This document shows positions 22,201 to 33,900 of a DNA stretch of 64,000 nt, piece by piece (position 1 is the stretch's first letter; every line of letters begins with the position of its first letter). The notes below the pieces were generated by a model that saw only the letters and a list, made by a program, of their open reading frames with translations, made no database searches and was not told the origin of the DNA. Where the stretch lies: positions 248,001 through 312,000 of the forward strand of contig JAPXFQ010002081.1 in assembly GCA_028564705.1 (NCBI GenBank), read 5' to 3'. The translations under genes were made by a program, and so were the position numbers. Source of the DNA: Apricaphanius iberus. Its lineage: Eukaryota; Chordata; Actinopteri; Cyprinodontiformes; Aphaniidae.

Positions 22201-25200
22201 TCTCAAAATTTATATATTTGGTTCGACTTGGATTATGACCCAGATTTCTGAACTGCGGTCTGCTTATTAATTAGAACTTTGGAAAAATGTTAATTTGAGA
22301 AGCTGGATTAAAGAAAACATGATTCAGTGGTAATGTATTTGACATCTCTAGAAGCTTCAATTTAATTTGGTGTTTATCATTGGAGAAAAGAAAAAAAAAG
22401 AAGCCTGAGAGGAAAAGAGGGATACTGAAAAAATGCTGGTTTTTATTTTTTATTTTAATGCGACTAGTTTTTGTTTAGAGAAATCTCATCTCTTGAACCT
22501 CCTTTATTGAATTTTTTGTTTTGTTTGACTGCTAAGGGGAATTAGACTACTATGTATCCTACAAAAATTTAAGAGGAGTTTTAGTTGCAAAAATCACTTT
22601 GACTATGTTCAATTCACTTCACAGAATCGGACAGATGTTTTTGAAGTATGAAATGTTTTCATTATTTTCAATCAAGAATATTTGGGCAAGTGAGCACATT
22701 TGGGTTTGTTTAAAGAGGAATCATATAAGCAAAAGTACTTTGAATTTATATTGGATTGTGTTAAAAAAAAAAGTACTTTAGGTTTGGCAATATTTATAGG
22801 GAAGCTGTTTTGTCAGTGATTTAAATCTTGGATTTTTCTCTAGAAATATGGATAGAATTTGAAGTATAGCAAACTGAAGACTGTTTTTGTAAACTATGTT
22901 GTGTTTATCAGTCAGTACTGTTCTCTGATTTTGTTTTAAACATTTGATGTTTTTAATTTTGATATTTTTTGTCTGAGCCAGCTTGATAGAGATCCAGTAC
23001 ACTTAAGTGATGGGGAGTTGGAGACTGGATCTTTGCAGATGGTTATTGATTTTATTTTTGTTATTGCAATGTTTTAGTGGTGCTTTAGCAATATCTAACA
23101 GAAAAATCAGGCCTTTTTGTTTGTTTCTTTTTTAATTTTATTTTATTTTTCTAAGAACTAAGTGTGTTGATGAAATATTGCGATGGTCAATCTTTATAAA
23201 TGTTTAATTTACACATGAGATGGAAGAGACATTTATCAAATTGACAAAAATAGAGAAAGGCATTGCATTGATAAAGTATAGAATATAAATTGGATGAAAA
23301 ATGAAGGAATCATTAATTAAAATAAGCAGGGGAAGAATTAGAACAACAGTTTAATTAGACATATAAGGATTAATTATCATTCCTGGTGGAGAGAGCAAAC
23401 TTATTAATTAGTATATTTTTACCAGAATTAATACTGAAGAAATTATTACTAGTATAACTGATTAAAGTAAAATTAAAATAGAGCCCACATAGGCAGTCTG
23501 AGTGTGGAAGATATTTAAATTCAGCATTCGAGGAAGGAGACTAATGAATATGAAAATAAAAAGTTTAAATAAAACTTGATTTGAATAGGCTGAGAGGATC
23601 GACTCTCTGTTTGTCTTTTTTTCTTCCTCTAATTATATATTTTTTCTCTTTTTCTCATCCCGCAACAGAGAACCCCTCAGATAACATTCTTGAGATGTAA
23701 TTTATGTTCCTGGGGAGATAAGATGGGTGGGGGTGCGTGGGCTGATGACGGATAGTGCCAGGCGCCCGCCATAACTGCCAAAGAAAGAAACATCTATACG
23801 ACCAGCGCAGAAGTTCGTCTCTCTTGTGCTCTGCTCCCACACAGGGGGGCACCAGTGACTGTATATTTTCAGGGGTGAACTGGAGGACACCCGAAGGGGG
23901 AGCACGTTTCCTCATGCTGAGCTGAACTTTCAAGGACAATATGTGTGGATCCACTTGGCTGGCGTGAGATGGACTGTTTCTGCTGAAGAAGTGATGATCA
24001 AAGACTGTTGATTCAATGTCACTGTTGCTGAATTAACCACAAGAGTTTCTGTTTGTCTGATCGAAGGTGGCCGAGGTTCCTCGAACTTTGATAACCCCGT
24101 GTCTTCCCCAGGATTATCTCCAGGTAAAATACCACCATTTACCGGGAACAAAATTTGGAAGGAAAAATTGGGCCGATAGCAGGGGGTTGCTGGCTGGTGA
24201 GAGAGAAAAATTTTTTTTCTTATTTTTACGTTTTCATCCACAGGGATGTACTGAATTTAAGAAAGGATATATTGTAATGGAACAGACATAAGTGTCTTAA
24301 ACTTGATAAATAAAATAAGTAAATGAAAGAATCAATTTAGATGAACAAGCAAATGGATAGTAATCAGTTGAACTGTAGACAAAAAGTAAACTCTTGAGCC
24401 TGCTCTTGCTTTTAAATCCATTAATGAGGGAGGTGTTTTGGTTTAGTTTACAGGAATAACAACGGTGATGTACCAAAATAATATGGATTTGCTCTTTCCC
24501 CAAGGATTACTTTTAAATTAGATGGGTGAAATAATTTCTCAGCACAATACAGTTGGATTAGATTGAAAAGGAGTGATCACAAGACCGGATCAAAAACTGT
24601 CATTTTTTAGATGTTTACAAGCTTATGCCCCCAGGATTCAGCAGCACGTGAGGAGCACACAGTCTCCTCTGGTCACAGCTGACTACAGCTGCTGAAGGCG
24701 TCCAAGGTACAGCTCCAGGTCGAAGGCGTGAGGAGTCCAGTGGTTCAGCCAGTTCCAGATGACAGCTGGTAACACACACAAAGTGCAGCTCCACGCCAAC
24801 GACGAACCTGGTCGAGGATCAGCAGGAATCTACCTAAAGAGGGTCAAGAAGGTTTTGACCAAGCTGAATCGGAAGCTGAGGCCACAGGCGGCGGAGCCTA
24901 GCTCACCCAGAAGGTTGTTTGGGTGGTGATATTACTCATCCAGTGTGATCTATGTGCCAATGAATGAGATGGGCAAATTGAAATTGCCATCTCAAAGAGG
25001 GATCTGCAGAAGAAGATCACAACTCACCAATCAGCTGCACAGCAGATTTTGACCACCCCACATCGGTGGGGTAAGCTATTGGAAGAGGGACAAGCTGTGC
25101 ATTTGTGTTTATTGGGGGAAATGCTCAATTAATGAAGTAATTGGCATTTCAGAGAGTGGTTATCTGCATATATGGGAGTAAAACTGGAACACTAAAAAAT

Positions 25201-26047
25201 AGGAGCCCTCCACACTGATCAGCTCTGTACATCGCTCTCCAGCTGCCAGGAGCCATGGGGGGTATAATGAGAGTGAAGAAAGAGGAACAGAATACAAATA
25301 TAAAGACTGAACATTTATTAATAATTTTTTTGCATTTTACAGGTTGTTTAACTATTTGATTAACTATTTTATTCACAAGTGCAGAATTGTTGATATTGCC
25401 TAAGAGGGTTTCTGAAAGAATTTTAATCAGTTAATTTTATTTCTTAATTTCCAGTTGTTTTTAAGGTTGTATTAAGGTTTGCATTAATAAAACAAAAGGG
25501 TCTACTAGAGGAAAGACTAAATAGACTCGAGGATTACATTTGTAAAGGGTTCTTAATACCTTCTATTTCACAGGTTTCTTAACACTTTAAGTTTGATTTA
25601 TTTCAGAATATAACATAGTAAGAATGTATTTGTTCATGGATTTTCTAAGCTTCTTCCACGAGTATTAACATGTTTCAAGTCAGAATTAATTATCTCTTCA
25701 CATGTAAGACATTCTTATACATTTTTGGGTATTTGAATTAGTTTTTGGGAATTGTTAAAATAATTTTTTTGTATAATGCCAAAAGAGGGTGAATTTATAA
25801 TTAACAGATTTACATTTTTTAATGGGAGTTAAGGTTAAAGGTACTTTAACAGTTTGTGTTTTGAATTTTAATCTGGAAGTCTTGTTGTGGTATCATAGGA
25901 AAGACTTCATGTTTTAAACTGATGAAATTTCTTGGATTTGATTTCTTGCATTCTCAAAATGCTTTACAGGTTTTGATCTTAAGTTCTAAACACTTACCTT
26001 GAAGGAGAGTACAGAGAAGATATCAATCTATTTTCAAAAAAAGATTG
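19227..26047 (+). other. Interior of the LTR element: non-coding
   Basis: The first kilobase is GC-richer and holds short frames (19466-19732; 20363-20644) without known domains. Most of the rest (20.7-23.6 kb) is AT-rich with stops in every frame and a T-rich tract at 22140-22200. A splice-acceptor-like tract (TTTTTCTCATCCCGCAACAG) ends near 23668 ahead of a GC-richer block (23669-24130), and another mixed block lies at 24630-25080. These blocks may be worn remnants of genes or captured sequence; I cannot name them. Confidence 0.6.
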
Positions 26048-26059
26048 AAAAGAGGGAAT
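26048..26059 (+). other. Polypurine tract before the 3' LTR
   Basis: The run AAAAGAGGGAAT abuts TGTGGTG of the 3' LTR. A purine tract here primes plus-strand synthesis in LTR elements. Confidence 0.6.
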
Positions 26060-26602
26060 TGTGGTGTTATTCTGCATAGGGTTTAAACTTTTATTATTCA
26101 GAAGGTAAAAGTATGTTTATATAGCTTGCATGATGGTAAAAATATGTCTGTCGGTATTGTTTATGGGGGTAAGCTTTTAAGTCATAAAACTCTTGGGTAA
26201 GTTTTATTGCAAGCTGTAAAAACAGGATGTCTGTAGATTTAGTGTGTTGCCATAAAACCATAAAACTCAGAATGAGCTTTTGACCAAGAGAAAAGACGTC
26301 TCACTTTATGACTGTATAATTCTCTGACAGCCAATAATGGCTAAGACACTGTATGGAAATGTTCTGATTGGAGGGAGTAGAAACGCCTAGAGGCCCGGTT
26401 TCTATAAAGCTGTGAAATGAAGATCATTCAATTGTCAGATTTCTTTAATTCTGGACCAGAGGAACTACGGGGGCAATTTCCTTGTAAAAACTGCAATTTG
26501 TTAAATACTGTTCAAAATAAATTCTGTTCAAAATAAATTGGCTCCATTTTGTCTCTGCTTGAACATGCATTGAATTAATTATGATAATTATTTAATTCAA
26601 CA
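26060..26602 (+). repeat. 3' LTR
   Basis: 543 bp; same ends as the 5' LTR. It carries a small local duplication (TTCAAAATAAATTCTGTTC...) near 26510 that is absent from the 5' copy. Confidence 0.9.
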
Positions 26603-26605
26603 CTA

Positions 26606-27098
26606 TTGATTGCCAGCTGCGCTGAGTCCCTGCTGTACTGAGCCTGTCTATTTCTTCATTTAATCCAAAGTTGAAATCTCCCCCAAGAACAAGTGAGCAA
26701 TCAATGTGATTAGCCAAAACCGAGAAGAAAGTATGAAAGAATGAGGGGTCGTCAACATTTGGACCATATACACTAACTATACATAACTTTTGGTTATGTA
26801 TAAATAGTTTTAATATTATAAATCTACCCTCTGGATCTGTAACTGTGTCTATTACTTTAAAATTAGTATTTTTATTTATTAATATTGCTACTCCTCGTTG
26901 TCTAGAGTTATAGCATGAAGAAAATATATTAGGATACTCCGGTGTTTTTAAATCATTAGCAGTTGAGCTTGATTTATGAGTCTACTGTAGAAAGACAACA
27001 TCTGCCTTCAATCTTTTAAGATGGTTGAAAATCTTAATTCTTTTTTCTCTGGAGCCAGATCCGTGAATATTCCATGTTAGAAATTTTACAGGATTCAT
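26606..27098 (-). pseudogene. L1-clade LINE copy 1: ORF2 start and endonuclease N-terminal part
   Basis: ATG at 27098 opens MNPVKFLTWNIHGSGSREK (the T.N.HG endonuclease start), then RQRGVAILINKNTNFKVID, IVSVYGPN and LGGDFN near 26690. This is the apurinic-type endonuclease that nicks the target. A stop replaces the residue after VVFLQ near 26985 (the usual FLQET block reads FLQ-stop-T), and there is a frameshift near 26670. It continues at 18662 across the LTR insertion, so the LTR element landed inside an already inserted LINE. Confidence 0.8.
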
Positions 27099-27490
27099 AG
27101 GGCTAAGATAAACTTTAGACATTTACTATCGCCAAGGATGAATATAGGTGTAGTCTTGGTTTATCTATGGAGTTGCCTGATTGAAAATCCAGAAGCAGAG
27201 ATAAAGCGAGGGAAATAACATACCATACAGTTGTGTAAAGAATGATAGCATGATGGAAAAACATGAATATGCCATGATAAAAGTCTGTGTGTGGGAAAGA
27301 AAAAGGAAGAAAAGTCATAAAGAGATTTGGTGACACGAATGTGAAAAAAAAAGAAAAAAGAAAGCAGTCAACATAGTGCACCGCCCTACCCCTACCCACA
27401 TTTACAAATATAAATAACCTGCTGAGCTCTGCTTCTTTAAACTATAGTTGTCTGATAAAACAACTTCTATCTAGACTCTTATAAATATGA
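27099..27490 (-). other. Inter-ORF region of L1 copy 1
   Basis: About 390 bp between the ORF1 stop (27491-27493) and the ORF2 ATG. It contains A-rich runs and no frame with a motif. Confidence 0.45.
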
Positions 27491-28222
27491 CTAATAAAGC
27501 CATGGAGTAACCTGAGGGTCCCTAAACAGCTGACCGTTAACATACAGTTTATCTACCGTAACTGTAGCCTTACAGCCCTCACTAATATGTTACTTTCTAA
27601 TTGGAAATAACACGCGTCTTCTGTCCAGGATTTCTTTCGGAAATTGATCATTAATGCTGTAATTCGTCCCCCGCAGCTCTCTCCCACGTCCTTTGACCTA
27701 TTCTTTCTGTTTAAAATGTTCAAATTTGGCAACAATTGGTCGCGCGCGGGTGTTGTTGGGTTTCTTACCTCCGAGCCGGTGAACCCGATGGAAGGTTATG
27801 TTTTTAACTGTGTCGCTTGGTAGTTTCAGCTGATGTTGGATGAACTGTCGGACGGTTGTTTCAGCGTCTTCCTCAGCCTGCTCTGGTATCCCAGAAAAGA
27901 CAAGATTATCTCTCATGGATCGGGCCTGGATGTCTAAGATCGACTTCTTGAATTTTTTATTTTCTCCAGACAGCTGCGTCATCCCCTCAGTGAGTCTTTT
28001 AACGTCTTCTTTCAGTGTTTGATATTCGGTAGCGAGCGAAGCTACCTGTTGTTGGCTGAATTCCAGAGATTCTCTCAGAGTCTGAAATTCTTTGTGTAGA
28101 ACCTCAACCAGTGCGAGACGGGTGTCCAGGCTGGTTAGCTTCTTATCTATTGAGTCCAGGACGTCGCCGTAGCTTCTTTCTGGCGAGTTGGTGGAAAAAA
28201 AACGGGAACATTTCTCCACCAT
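27491..28222 (-). pseudogene. L1-clade LINE copy 1: ORF1 RNA-binding protein
   Basis: ATG at 28222 (MVEKCSRFFSTNSPERSYGD) leads into a long coiled coil (about residues 20-95, LDSIDKKLTSLDTRLALVE...TLKEDVKRLTEGM), then an RRM-like part (RDNLVFSGIPEQAEEDAE, FHRVHRLGGKKPN, RPIVAKFEHF), then after frameshifts near 27700 and 27590 a C-terminal domain ending NGQLFRDPQVTPWLY and a stop at 27491. The order coiled coil-RRM-CTD is that of L1 ORF1p, a trimeric RNA chaperone that coats the element's RNA. Confidence 0.8.
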
Positions 28223-28420
28223 TATTTACATATCATAGTTTTGTCCCCACCACCTAAAAACCTGAGATTGAATTTTTAAACCCAGAAAAATTTAATTTTT
28301 GGAAAAGTGCCATCAGGATCTGAAAAACCATCAGGAACCAAAATCGTTGTTTAAAACGGGGACATTTCTCCGCCATAAATTTTTTAACCAGGAAAAATTG
28401 TAATTTTGGCAAAGTGCAGA
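28195..28420 (-). repeat. Imperfect direct repeat at the 5' end of L1 copy 1
   Basis: AAACGGGAACATTTCTCCACC (near 28200) recurs as AAACGGGGACATTTCTCCGCC (near 28355). The following ATTT(T)TAAACCCAGAAAAATT and GGAAAAGTGC blocks recur as well, giving a unit of roughly 110-150 bp. This may be a monomer-type 5' UTR. Confidence 0.45.
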
Positions 28421-28870
28421 AAAAAACATACACTTACACTCAAACCCACAATTGCTCAATCATTAATCCTACACCCTAACCATTGTGCCACAGCCATGAC
28501 ACAGACACCAAAGGTGGTCAGGGCTTTTTATCAATCAAACAGAACACCACATGGTTTATGTCACGCTGTTACATACGGTCAAATTATTTTTTATATGGCT
28601 GAAAGCTCTACGCTGCCATATGTTTGGAGCTGATAGAGTATATTAAAGCAGAAGATTTTGTGCTTGCTTCGGGATTTTCACTTTTGATTAGGCCTATGGT
28701 GCTAAATGTCAACGATCCTAAACCTGCTCACAAGTGCCACCTGGTGGATGTTTGGGTCATTGCAGTGTCACTGGAGAAAATTAAAGAAAAGACGCGTGAT
28801 TCTCCCGTGAGGTCTCTTGAGAATCACGGGTGAAACGCGCCAATGTCAAGTGGTACCCACTGTACATATT
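28421..28870. other. No gene seen
   Basis: Mixed-composition DNA with short frames only. TTATACGCTGCCATATGTTTGG-like words near 28600 resemble other dispersed fish repeats, but I cannot place them. Confidence 0.3.
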
Positions 28871-28871
28871 G

Positions 28872-29100
28872 CTTTTCCTTTTCCTTAAATGTGCATTTTT
28901 GCAAAGAAATTTAAATATTTTGTTTTCCCTTTTCCTTATTATATGTATTTTGTCAAGAAAAATATATATTTTGTTTTTAATTTTTCTTATTACATGCATT
29001 TTTGTAAAAATAAAAAATACATTTTTTTTTTCCTTTTCCTTATACATGTATTCCCATATAAAAACATAAATATGTATTTTTTTTATTACGTGCATTATTG
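28872..29100 (+). repeat. Divergent minisatellite, period about 55 bp
   Basis: Four units are built of CCTTTTCCTTA(A/T), (C/T)ATG(T/C)(A/G)TTTT and an A-rich run followed by ATATTTTG(T)n. A similar word (TTTCCTTTGCATGCATTTC) follows the Tc1 element at 30740, so the array was probably split by that insertion. Long frames on both strands here are only low-complexity translation. Confidence 0.5.
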
Positions 29101-29108
29101 TCTATATA

Positions 29109-30725
29109 AACTACCGTTCAAAAGTTTGGGGTCACCCAAACAATTTTGTGTTTTCCATGAAAAGTCACACTTATTCACCACCATACGTTGTGAAATGAAT
29201 AAAAATAGAGTCAAGACATTGACAAGGTTAGAAATAATGAATTTTATTTGAAATAAGATTGTTTTTACATCAAACTTTGCTTTCATCAAAGAATCCTCCA
29301 TTTGCAGCAATTACAGCATTGCAGACCTTTGGCATTCTAGCTGTTAATTTGTTGAGGTAATCTGGAGAAATTGCACCCCACGCTTCTAGAAGCAGCTCCC
29401 ACAATTTGGATTGGTTGGATGGGCACTTCTTGCGTACCATACGGTCAAGCTGCTCCCACAACAGCTCAACGGGGTTCAAATCTGGTGACTGCGCTGGCCA
29501 CTCCATTACCGATAGAATACCAGCTGCCTGCTTCTTCTCTAAATAGTTCTTGCACAATTTCGAGGTGTGTTTTGGGTCATTGTCCTGTTGTAGGATGAAA
29601 TTGGCTCCAATCAAGCGCTGTCCACTGGGTATGGCATGGCGTTGCAAAATGGAGTGATAGCCTTCCTTATTCAGAATCCCTTTTACCGTGTACAAATCTC
29701 CCACCTTACCAGCACCAAAGCAACCCCAGACCATCACATTACCTCCACCATTCTTAACAGATGCCGTCAGGCATTCTTCCAGCATCTTTTCAGTTGTTCT
29801 GCGTCTCACAAACGTTCTTCTTTGTGATCCAAACACCTCAAACTTGGATTCATCCGTCCACAGCACTTTTTTCCAGTCTTCCTCTGTCCAATGTCTGTGT
29901 TCTTTTGCCCATCTTAATCTTTTTCTTTTATTGGCCAGTCTCAGATATGGCTTTTTCTTTGCCACTCTGCCCTGAAGCCCAGAATCCCGCAGCCGCCTCT
30001 TCACTGTAGATGTTGACACTGGTGTTTTGCGGGTACTATTTAATGAAGATGCCAGTTGGGGACCTGTGAGGCGTCTGTTTCTCAAACTAGAGACTCTAAT
30101 GTACTTATCTTCTTGCTCAGTTGTGCAACGCGGCCTCCCACTTCTTTTTCTACTCTGGTTAGAGCCTGTTTGTGCTGTCCTCTGAAGGGAGTAGTACACA
30201 CCGTTGTAGGAAATCTTCAATTTCTTAGCAATTTCTCGCATGGAATAGCCTTCATTTCTAAGAACAAGAATAGACTGTCGAGTTTCAGATGAAAGTTCTC
30301 TTTTTCTGGTCATTTTGAGCGTTTAATTGACCCCACAAATGTGATGCTCCAGAAACTCAATCTGCTCAAAGGAAGGTCAGTTTTGTAGCTTCTGTACCGA
30401 GCTAAACTGTTTTCAGATGTGTGAACATGATTGCACAAGGGTTTTCTAATCATCAATTAGCCTTATGAGCCAATGAGCAAATACATTGTACCATTAGAAC
30501 ACTGGAGTGACAGTTGCTGGAAATGGGCCTCTATACACCTATGTAGATATTGCACCAAAAACCAGACATTTGCAGCTAGAATAGTAATTTACCACATTAG
30601 CAATGTATAGCGTGTGTTTCTTTAAAGTTAAAACTAGTTTAAAGTTATCTTCATTGAAAAGTACAGTGCTTTTCCTTCAAAAATAAGGACATTTCAATGT
30701 GACCCCAAACTTTTGAACGGTAGTG
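29109..30725 (-). mobile_element. Tc1-like transposon, structurally complete
   Basis: Inverted ends: CTACCGTTCAAAAGTTTGGG (from 29111) and its inverse complement ending at 30723, continuing as GTCAC on both sides, a 25-bp perfect match. TA-rich flanks fit a TA target. A single intact transposase frame lies between, 140-390 bp from each end. Confidence 0.9.
29270..30313 (-). CDS. Tc1/mariner transposase, intact, DD38E spacing
   Basis: 347 codons without a stop. Residues 1-110 hold two helix-turn-helix motifs (SSETRQSILVLRNEGYSMRE; STSTVKRRLRDSGLQ) joined by a GRPR-type hook (SGRPR, 58-62) for binding the inverted ends. The catalytic core shows D154 (LWTDESKF), D244 ([12 protein letters not shown]) and E283 (SPDLNPVELLWEQLD). 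There are 38 residues between D244 and E283, not the usual 34, because of extra residues around KKQAAGILSVMEW. DD38E defines the Intruder-type sister group of Tc1. It would cut the element out and paste it at TA. The open frame and intact triad suggest recent activity. Confidence 0.95.
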   Translation of the reverse strand: MTRKRELSSETRQSILVLRNEGYSMREIAKKLKISYNGVYYSLQRTAQTGSNQSRKRSGRPRCTTEQEDKYIRVSSLRNRRLTGPQLASSLNSTRKTPVSTSTVKRRLRDSGLQGRVAKKKPYLRLANKRKRLRWAKEHRHWTEEDWKKVLWTDESKFEVFGSQRRTFVRRRTTEKMLEECLTASVKNGGGNVMVWGCFGAGKVGDLYTVKGILNKEGYHSILQRHAIPSGQRLIGANFILQQDNDPKHTSKLCKNYLEKKQAAGILSVMEWPAQSPDLNPVELLWEQLDRMVRKKCPSNQSKLWELLLEAWGAISPDYLNKLTARMPKVCNAVIAANGGFFDESKV

Positions 30726-30845
30726 TGTAAATATATATATATTTCCTTTGCATGCATTTCTTTTTTTCACCCCAATATATTTTTTGTAGTTTTATGAATA
30801 TTTACATAACAACAACACATACAGACTATTAAACAACCAGTTGTT

Positions 30846-30846
30846 G

Positions 30847-30895
<49 letters not shown>
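30846..30895 (+). repeat. (AAT)n microsatellite
   Basis: About 16 ATA/AAT units followed by GATAATGATA. It lies just past the 3' end of L1 copy 2. Confidence 0.9.
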
Positions 30896-30904
<9 letters not shown>

Positions 30905-30989
30905 AATAAAAAACTAATCATAAGAATGTTGGCCAATTAAAAAAAATAAAATATATATTTTTTTAAACCCTCAGAACTCAAAACACAAG

Positions 30990-33900
30990 TCACTTTTTTT
31001 CAAAAAATTCAACCAGGGGTCTCCATATATATTCAAACTCCTCACCTCTTCCTCTAATAACACATGTAAGTCTTTCAAGTGAAACGTATGATGTCATTTC
31101 CTGTACCCATACTTTTATAGAGGGGACATCCACATTTTTCCAAAATAATAATAACGCAATTGTTCTCCTGGCCTGCAGGAGACCAAAGTCTTTACGGGTG
31201 ATTTTCCTTTTACTGACACAAAAGTCCTTGTGATATATCCCTAGAATGCACAGTGTTGCACAATGAGGAACTTCAATTCCAACTATTGTGGAAATAGTTT
31301 GAATAACAGATTTCCAGTATTTCTTAATTTTCCAACAGTCCCATACGCAATGAAAAAGAGTACCCCTATCGGTAAGACATTTATTACAGTTATCTGGAAT
31401 GTCAGGGGCCCATTGGTGTACTTTCACAGGAGTCACACATGTTCTCATTAACCATTTATATCGTAACAACCTCATTCTGGTGTTAATTGTTTGCTTTTGT
31501 GCCTTAAGACACACATTTTCCCAATCATCCATCTCAATGTTTTCTTGAATATCTAATTTCCATGCTTCTAGTCTTTTTTTTACAAGATTCTGTATCATGT
31601 GACACCAGAGCTTTATAAAACAGAGAGATCAGCTTCTTTCCTTGTAAATTAGACATAACAATATTCCCTAAACATGACAAAGAAGGCTCAATCATAATGT
31701 TTTCGGACCGTGATGAAATAAAGTGTTTTAATTGCAGGTATTTGAAAAAATGTCTTACAGGGAATAGAAAATATTTCACAAATTTACTTAAAGGTAAGCA
31801 TTTCTCAGTCCAAATACAAATCACCTATTGATTTAACACCGTTATCTGCCCAAACTTTGAAGCCTCAATCCGCTCTCCCAGGCTTAAACATCATGTTTTT
31901 TTTAGTACTCTAAGATTCGCTGAGTATAAATAATGTTTTAGCAAAAGGTTCGGTACTGATGCTCGTTCTATCGTTACCCAAGCGGGTGGTGTTCTTGTTG
32001 AAAAGTAATACATAGCTGAACATATCTGAGATGACCAATAATACCACTTAAAATTGGGCATCTGCAAACCTCCAGTTTCATAAGGCATGTAAAGCAGCCT
32101 CAATCTTAATATGGCCTTCTTATTATTCCAAATGAAATTAAGGAGCATCCTGTTGAGTTTAGTAAAGAAGTCATCTGTCAATGGAGGTGGTATAGTTCGA
32201 AAAATATACATACATTTTGGTAAAATGCTCTTCTTAATTATATTTATACGACCCTTCATTGAGATGGGTAACGTCATCCATCTGTCCAGTGATTCATTAA
32301 CTTCAGACATTAAAGGAACATAATTTGCTTGAACTATATTCTTAATATCCGGGGAAATCCTGTAGCCCAAATAGGTAACTCCCTCTTCTGCATTTAAAAA
32401 AGGAGTGCTGACAACAGGGTTAAGTCTTTTCTCATTATTCAAAAATAATATTGAAGACTTGGTGTCATTAATAACATAACCAGAAAAAGTGCCAAATGTG
32501 GTAATTTGCTTCATCAAATTTGGGAGGCTTGTGGAAAGGTTAGACAAAAAAAGGATGACATCATCAGCATAGAGTGAAATCTTGTGCTCTAGATCACCTA
32601 CCCAGATGCCCGGCAACCCCCCATCAGAACGAATTGACATAGCCAGGGGTTCTATAGCAAAAATAAACAGCATTGGAGAGAGAGGACGAACCTGGCGTGT
32701 GGATCTTTCCAATACAATCGGTTTAGAGGAAGTGTTGTTAGTAACAATACTGGCAGTAGGATTTGTATACAAGATCCTCAACCATTTGAGGAAATTATTT
32801 CCAAATCCAAACCGAGGTAAGACATTAAATAAGAATGGCCACTCAATTCAAAAGCCTGACGAGCATCTAATGAAAGCAATGCCATATCCCTTGATTCTGC
32901 CTTTTCGTTAATTATATTCAAAACCTTTCTAATATTGTGAAATCCTTGACGGTTTTTCACAAATCCATTTTGATCATTGTGTATTAAACTGGGTATATAG
33001 TGATCCAATCGTAAAGCAAGCACCTTGCAAAATATTTTCTTGTCACACCCCATTAAGCTTGTTGGTGTGTATGAGGAACATTCTGTGGGAGGTTTATTTG
33101 GCTTCAAAATCAAAGGGATCAGAGCCAGTCTCAATGTGGGTGGAAGAGTCTCCTTATTAAATGCCTCTTGATACATATCCATTAATGGAGCTATTAATTG
33201 TTTTTGGAATGTCTTGTAAAATACCACAGTCAACCCATCAGGTTCAGGGGCTTTATTAGTATTGAGACTGTGAATAGCTGCAGAGATTTCTTCAAAACAG
33301 GAAAATCAAGGGTATTGAGAAACACATCTCTCTCACATGATGTTTGGGAAATTTCAGATTTGTATAAATGCTCATAAAAATCTCTGACGCTATTATTAAT
33401 CTCTTGAGGGTCAGCTGTCAGACTTCCATCCGACATTCTTATACTATTAATTGCTTGTTCCGTCTGTAATTTCTTTATTTTCCAAGCCAAAAGCTTTCCC
33501 GCATTTTCTTCTTGATCATAGTAGCTTTGCTTAAGCCATAACAGGCTTTTTAATTTATTATATTTAGCTCTTAAAAGAAGTAATTAATTTTGTTTAATCA
33601 AATCATTTCTCTGATCTAGATCATTCTCCAATATTTTTATTTGTTTCTCTAGATCATATAGTTTTGCTTTTTGTTGTTTAGATTTAGTGGCTGTATAGCT
33701 GATGATCTCCCCCTGAATATAAGCCTTAAAAGCTTCCCATCTTGTACAAGCTCCAGTTTGATCTGTATTTAATTCAAAATACAAGTCAATTCTACTTTTT
33801 ATGAAGTTTTTCATGAAGTCTTCATTTTGTAACCAGATAGATTTAAAACGGCAACTACATGGACAATGAAAAAGTTTATCTATATTGATATTCATGGATA

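Larger units (their letters stand above)
18663..26602 (+). mobile_element. Complete LTR retrotransposon with no recognisable gag or pol (LARD-like), 7.9 kb
   Basis: Two LTRs (18663-19207 and 26060-26602) begin TGTGGTGTTATTCTGC, end TTTAATTCAACA, and are roughly 95% alike. CTAT occurs on both sides (18659-18662 and 26603-26606) as a 4-bp target duplication, and removing the element rejoins the L1 ORF2 sequence. A primer-binding site and a purine tract are in the expected places. The 6.85-kb interior is AT-rich and has no frame over 105 codons with protease, RT, RNase H or integrase motifs, so it would depend on proteins from another element. Confidence 0.85.

Noticed and set aside
18663..26602. 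Endogenous retrovirus with genes
   Set aside because: The LTRs and primer site are real, but I found no gag, pol or env motif, so I describe it only as a non-coding LTR element.
28830..29251. AT-rich frames with Phe/Tyr/Lys repeats
   Set aside because: They are translations of a degenerate minisatellite and run into the Tc1 terminal repeat.
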